This document shows positions 60,424-64,000 of a stretch of 64,000 nucleotides of DNA, piece by piece. The DNA comes from an uncultured Flavobacteriales bacterium (lineage in GTDB: Bacteria; Bacteroidota; Bacteroidia; Flavobacteriales; Crocinitomicaceae): NCBI GenBank assembly GCA_946480085.1, contig CAMLHZ010000006.1:62001-126000 (forward strand), written 5' to 3'. The position numbers and the translations under genes were made by a program. The first letter of the stretch is position 1; every line of letters begins with the position of its first letter. Below the pieces are notes generated by a model, which was given only the letters and a program-made list of their open reading frames with translations, was not told where the DNA came from and did not search any database.

Positions 60424-62610
60424 ATGGCAACAAAACGATTACAAGCGTACAGAGATGTACTGAACAGAACCCCAAAACACATCGATTATGATGGGAAAAT
60501 CTCTGATTTATTTGGGAAAAACGTATTTCACACTGAAGTGATGCGTGAATATTTACCATCTGATGCATACAAATCGATGATGGAATCTATTCAAAACGGT
60601 ACACGCTTGGATCGTAAAATGGCTGATCAGGTTGCTTCTGCAATGAAAGATTGGGCGTTGACAAAAGGTGCTACACATTACACACACTGGTTTCAACCTT
60701 TAACAGGTACAACTGCTGAGAAACACGATGCGTTCTTTAAACCAGTTGGACCAGGAAGAGCAATCGAGCGTTTCGATGGTGAATTATTGGTTCAGCAAGA
60801 GCCAGATGCGTCTTCTTTCCCGAATGGTGGAATTCGTAATACGTTTGAAGCTCGTGGTTACACGGCTTGGGATCCATCTTCTCCTGCTTTTGTAATTGGA
60901 AAAACATTGTGTATTCCAACGATCATGATTTCGTACACCGGAGAATCTCTGGATTATAAAATGCCATTGCTAAAAGCTTTGCACGCAGTTGATAACGCTG
61001 CTGTTGAAGTGTGTCAATATTTTGATAAAAACGTTACTAAAGTAAATGCTACCTTGGGTTGGGAGCAAGAATATTTCCTTGTTGACCAGGCCTTGTTCAA
61101 TTGTCGTCCTGACTTAATGATGACAGGTCGTGCGTTGTTTGGACATGCTCCGGCTAAAGGACAACAGTTGGAAGATCATTACTTTGGTTCAATTCCTGAG
61201 CGCGTTACTGCTTTCATGCGTGAGTTTGAAACTGAAGCTATCTTGTTGGGAATTCCTGTAACTACGCGCCATAACGAAGTTGCTCCAAACCAATTTGAAT
61301 GTGCTCCTATCTTCGAAGAATGTAACCTGGCAAACGACCACAACATGTTGTTGATGGATTTGTTGGAGAAAATTGCTCGTAAGCACGATTTCCGTGTTTT
61401 GTTGCATGAAAAACCATTTGCTGGAGTAAACGGATCAGGAAAACACAATAACTGGTCGCTTTCTACTGATACAGGTGTAAACTTGTTGCAACCGGGAAAA
61501 AATCCAAAAACAAACTTACAGTTCTTAACATTCTTCGTGAATACTATTAAAGCTATTCATGACAATGCTGATTTGTTACGTGCATGTATCGCTTCTGCAA
61601 ATAACGATCACCGTTTAGGTGCGAATGAGGCTCCTCCGGCAATTATTTCAACGTTCATTGGTTCTCAGTTATCTGGAATGTTAGATGAATTGGAGAAAAA
61701 CGTGAAGGCAGGAAAAATGTCGCCACAAGAAAAAACGGAATTGAAATTGAATATCGGTAAGATTCCTCAAATCATGTTGGATAATACGGATCGTAACCGT
61801 ACATCTCCATTTGCATTTACAGGAAACAAGTTTGAGTTCCGCGCAGTAGGTTCTTCTGCAAACTGTGCTTCGGCAATGATTGTATTGAATACGATTATGG
61901 CGCAACAATTGAAATTGTTCAAAGTTGCCGTTGACGCTCGCATTGATAAAGGTGAAGCGAAAGACGAAGCAATCTTGAAAGAATTGCAACAGTTGATCAA
62001 GGATTCGAAGAAAATTCGTTTTGAAGGAAATGGATACGGAGATGAGTGGGTGAAAGAAGCTGAAAAACGCGGATTGAACAACTTTAAAGATACTCCACGT
62101 GCGTTGAAAGCTTGGGGAAATAAAAAATTCATCAAGATGTTCGAAGAATTGAACGTATTGACGGAAAGAGAAGTTGAAGCTCGTCAGGAAATCGAATTTG
62201 AAAGTTATATCATGAAAATTCAGATCGAAGCGCGCATCATGAACGATTTGACGCAAACGCATATCATTCCGGCGGTTATTGAGTACCAAAACAAATTGGT
62301 TCAAAATGTTCAAGGCTTGATCGCAACACTTGGTGAGAAAACTGGAAAGATTGCTGCTCAAGCACAATTGGAGTTAATCGAGAAAATTTCTGGTCATATC
62401 AATCGCATGAAAAAAGCGAATGATTTGATGGTTGAGGCTCGTAAAGCTGCAAATAAAATTGAAGATTCAGAAGAGCGTGCAATTGCTTACTGTGATAAAG
62501 TAAAAGTTCACTTTGATGAAATTCGTTACAACGCAGATAAATTAGAGTTCTTAGTTGACGATGAATTATGGCCATTGCCAAAGTTCCGTGAAATGTTGTT
62601 TACACGTTAA
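60424..62610 (+). CDS. glnN: Type III glutamine synthetase (GlnN)
   Basis: A 728-residue enzyme that makes glutamine from glutamate and ammonia with ATP. The large size and motifs mark class III: THYTHWFQPLTGTTAEKHDAF near residue 80, the catalytic loop region GWEQEYFLVD, EVAPNQFECAPIFEECN (metal and glutamate binding), FAGVNGSGKHNNWSL and FRAVGSSANCA. The C-terminal about 200 residues are helical (EREVEARQEIEFESYIMKI). Class III enzymes form dodecamers of two stacked hexamers. I chose MATKRLQAYRD at 60424 because the upstream 15 codons overlap the promoter. No PII or amtB gene adjoins. Confidence 0.96.
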   Translation: MATKRLQAYRDVLNRTPKHIDYDGKISDLFGKNVFHTEVMREYLPSDAYKSMMESIQNGTRLDRKMADQVASAMKDWALTKGATHYTHWFQPLTGTTAEKHDAFFKPVGPGRAIERFDGELLVQQEPDASSFPNGGIRNTFEARGYTAWDPSSPAFVIGKTLCIPTIMISYTGESLDYKMPLLKALHAVDNAAVEVCQYFDKNVTKVNATLGWEQEYFLVDQALFNCRPDLMMTGRALFGHAPAKGQQLEDHYFGSIPERVTAFMREFETEAILLGIPVTTRHNEVAPNQFECAPIFEECNLANDHNMLLMDLLEKIARKHDFRVLLHEKPFAGVNGSGKHNNWSLSTDTGVNLLQPGKNPKTNLQFLTFFVNTIKAIHDNADLLRACIASANNDHRLGANEAPPAIISTFIGSQLSGMLDELEKNVKAGKMSPQEKTELKLNIGKIPQIMLDNTDRNRTSPFAFTGNKFEFRAVGSSANCASAMIVLNTIMAQQLKLFKVAVDARIDKGEAKDEAILKELQQLIKDSKKIRFEGNGYGDEWVKEAEKRGLNNFKDTPRALKAWGNKKFIKMFEELNVLTEREVEARQEIEFESYIMKIQIEARIMNDLTQTHIIPAVIEYQNKLVQNVQGLIATLGEKTGKIAAQAQLELIEKISGHINRMKKANDLMVEARKAANKIEDSEERAIAYCDKVKVHFDEIRYNADKLEFLVDDELWPLPKFREMLFTR

Positions 62611-62635
62611 TCAGACTTTCACATTGATATAAAAG

Positions 62636-62663
62636 GTAGAGACGTGATGCATCACGTCTTTAC
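62636..62663. terminator. Family C palindrome acting as a two-way terminator
   Basis: GACGTGAT and ATCACGTC form a perfect 8-bp stem with a GC centre; towards glnN's downstream side it is followed by TTTACTTTTTTA, and on the other strand by CTCTACCTTTTA. It lies between convergent glnN and GNAT genes. Copy 2 of the element at 50521; the TAA of the GNAT gene lies within it. Confidence 0.85.
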
Positions 62664-63211
62664 TTTTTTATATCCAAAATCATCTTAATCTCATTGCTGT
62701 ACTTTCCCTGAAACTTAAACTTGTTCGGGATTCTGCCACATTCTATAAAGCCCATGTCTGAATAAAGTTTTCGGGCAACTTCATGTTCTTCGTATACTTC
62801 AAGCCAGATAAGTTCCAGAATTTCATTCTCTTTTGCCCATAAAAGAGCTTCCTCCATTAGGAATTTCCCGATTCCGAGGCCTCGCCAATCTAAAAGCGTT
62901 CCGGTTCCCAGCATTGCTGTGTGCTTCAAAATCTCTCTGGAATTTCCTTCAATATTGAGATTTGCGACTATTTTTCCTTCACAAATGGCAATAATGAATA
63001 CACAATTTTCGCGATCCAGATAACTCTGAAGTAATTGTTCTTCCTGCTCTAAGGTAAGGTTGAATTCACCCTCTACCAGAGGAACGTATTCCGCATCGTA
63101 GACAAAACCTCGAACATAATTCAGGACATTTTGTGCATCTGCAGGAAATGCAGAACGTAAAGTCACCTCTTTTCCAGAGCTTAATGTTTTGGTAGTTTCT
63201 TTGAATAACAT
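62660..63211 (-). CDS. GNAT-family N-acetyltransferase
   Basis: A 183-residue cytoplasmic acetyltransferase using acetyl-CoA. The acetyl-CoA loop is LLDWRGLGIGKFLMEEAL (about 112-129), and EVYEEHEVARKLYSDMGFIECGR (about 145-167) is the typical C-terminal motif. The overall layout resembles RimJ/RimL-like or small-molecule acetyltransferases; the substrate is unknown. Its TAA stop is part of the family C palindrome at 62636-62663. The next upstream gene stops 2 nt before its ATG, so the two may be co-transcribed. Confidence 0.9.
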   Translation of the reverse strand: MLFKETTKTLSSGKEVTLRSAFPADAQNVLNYVRGFVYDAEYVPLVEGEFNLTLEQEEQLLQSYLDRENCVFIIAICEGKIVANLNIEGNSREILKHTAMLGTGTLLDWRGLGIGKFLMEEALLWAKENEILELIWLEVYEEHEVARKLYSDMGFIECGRIPNKFKFQGKYSNEIKMILDIKK

Positions 63212-63213
63212 GA

Positions 63214-64000
63214 TTAGAAAGTAACTCTAAATTGAACAGTAAGATCCGTTTTTCTGTTTCCCTTGATCTCTTCAGCACCTGAACTCAATGAAGTTCTATT
63301 GGCGTAAATGTAAGTTCCGTAACGAATCCATAAATCACAATGTCTTAGGAAACTATACCTGATCATTGCATAAGCTCTGGAACCTTGGTAGTAATAGGAA
63401 GGGGCGGAGAAAACATACAAGGCGTTGTTTTCGAAAGTGTAAATTCGAGTATCGTATGAATCTGTGTCGAAAAGGGCATAACGAAGTGATAGATCGAATG
63501 GTGAACTCTTTGGTCGAATAACCACATCCTGAGAAAATACCCAGCCATCCTCCGGAGTATTTGATTTTCGATGAATAGAAACGTATTCAACGCGACTCTT
63601 TACTGTAATCGCTTCAGAAACCTTATAGGAAATATTGAAACGGTAATTGCGTTGAATAACGTCTTCAATTTCAGTTACTGTACCATCGTTATCTCTACTG
63701 TTTTTTTGTCGTAACTGCTGGCGATAACGTGCATAGATTTCCAACACTTTATTTGGTTTATAAACCGGTTGAAATAAGAATTCGTTTCCTTTCGATGGTG
63801 CATCAACCAAATATTTCATCCATGGAAAAGAGAAATAATCGGCGTAAGTGTTAATGGTCCACGCAGAATTTAAACGAACTTTTGCGCCCAGAAATGTTCC
63901 TTTTTCGTTTTGTGTATTACTTCCTTCTGAAAATCCGTTGTTGTAGAAAGTATAATAATCTTTATCGTAGTTTCTATGAATTAAGCTGATTGAAACTCTT
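63214..64000 (-). CDS. C-terminal part of an outer-membrane helix-hairpin-helix-associated barrel protein, truncated by the window
   Basis: The minus-strand frame stays open to the last base, giving about 261 residues of a longer protein. The sequence is amphipathic and aromatic-rich, as in beta-barrels (INTYADYFSFPWMKYLVDAP; RYRQQLRQKNSR; YAMIRYSFLRHCDLWIRYGT; LTVQFRVTF with terminal Phe). NEKGTFLGAKV followed by YADYFSFPWMKYLVDAPS is typical of the large Bacteroidota outer-membrane proteins that carry an N-terminal helix-hairpin-helix domain; that domain would lie outside the window. An ATG at 63819 is internal and not a start. Confidence 0.8.
   Translation of the reverse strand, partial: RVSISLIHRNYDKDYYTFYNNGFSEGSNTQNEKGTFLGAKVRLNSAWTINTYADYFSFPWMKYLVDAPSKGNEFLFQPVYKPNKVLEIYARYRQQLRQKNSRDNDGTVTEIEDVIQRNYRFNISYKVSEAITVKSRVEYVSIHRKSNTPEDGWVFSQDVVIRPKSSPFDLSLRYALFDTDSYDTRIYTFENNALYVFSAPSYYYQGSRAYAMIRYSFLRHCDLWIRYGTYIYANRTSLSSGAEEIKGNRKTDLTVQFRVTF

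Noticed and set aside
61681..62367. A 228-codon minus-strand frame inside glnN
   Set aside because: It is a shadow of the strongly conserved glnN frame, with an implausible Phe/Arg-rich composition.

Overview
The window is a stretch of chromosome from a member of the Bacteroidota, most likely Flavobacteriales and possibly close to Fluviicola/Crocinitomicaceae (the family level is inference). Four things point there: AT-rich DNA with Bacteroidota-type promoters (TTTG, about 20 nt, TAnnTTTG) and no clear Shine-Dalgarno sites; at least five secreted proteins ending in type IX secretion (T9SS) C-terminal sorting domains; bacillithiol, CcsBA-type cytochrome c and type III glutamine synthetase genes; and marker families such as DUF4494, SUMF-like, UnbV/ASPIC and a PorE-like OmpA protein. 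I saw no phage, transposase, CRISPR array, rRNA or tRNA.

Layout. 1-10 kb: end of a hybrid histidine kinase, a small lipoprotein, a PH-like protein, a Nif3-like protein with a zinc-ribbon coiled-coil partner, the fused cytochrome c haem lyase CcsBA coupled to a glutathione peroxidase, bshB1 (bacillithiol), a lipoprotein and an FMN reductase. 10-25 kb: cell-surface region with a T9SS beta-helix protein, a large TonB-dependent receptor, a GreA-like protein, a glycosyltransferase, a T9SS serine hydrolase, a cysteine desulfurase, a small secreted protein coupled to a T9SS adhesin-like protein, a YdeI-like protein, a VWA protein and a lipoprotein. 25-43 kb: recF-DUF721, panB, an RluA pseudouridine synthase, a propeller sensor without a kinase, a SUMF-like protein, a PH-like membrane protein, DUF1569 and O-methyltransferase genes, a HisKA_2 kinase, a PorE-like OmpA protein, then a tight run of DUF4494-pdxH-M16 peptidase-lipoprotein-thioredoxin, followed on the other strand by rpsP-rimM-trmN6. 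43-64 kb: diheme cytochrome c plus FG-GAP/UnbV operon, ROK kinase plus GH92 mannosidase operon, an S46 dipeptidyl-peptidase of DPP7 type, gcvT, a secreted orphan, a large T9SS protein, a TPR-TM-HTH regulator, an orphan, glnN, a GNAT acetyltransferase and the end of an outer-membrane helix-hairpin-helix protein.

The genes are mostly housekeeping and envelope functions in short operons, many with 1-4 nt overlaps. The most unusual part is the intergenic DNA. Gaps are filled with several unrelated families of short palindromic or word-like repeats: CACATAG dyads, TCGAGCGGAGTCGA elements, GACGTGAT/ATCACGTC hairpins, AGGATTTGCAATCCTGCC palindromes and AT-rich inverted word pairs. Some have become part of genes. 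They supply the stop codon of three genes, the -33 box of one good promoter, the leader of another gene, and terminator-like hairpins. A 176-bp tandem duplication carrying one such repeat sits at 40.7-41.1 kb.
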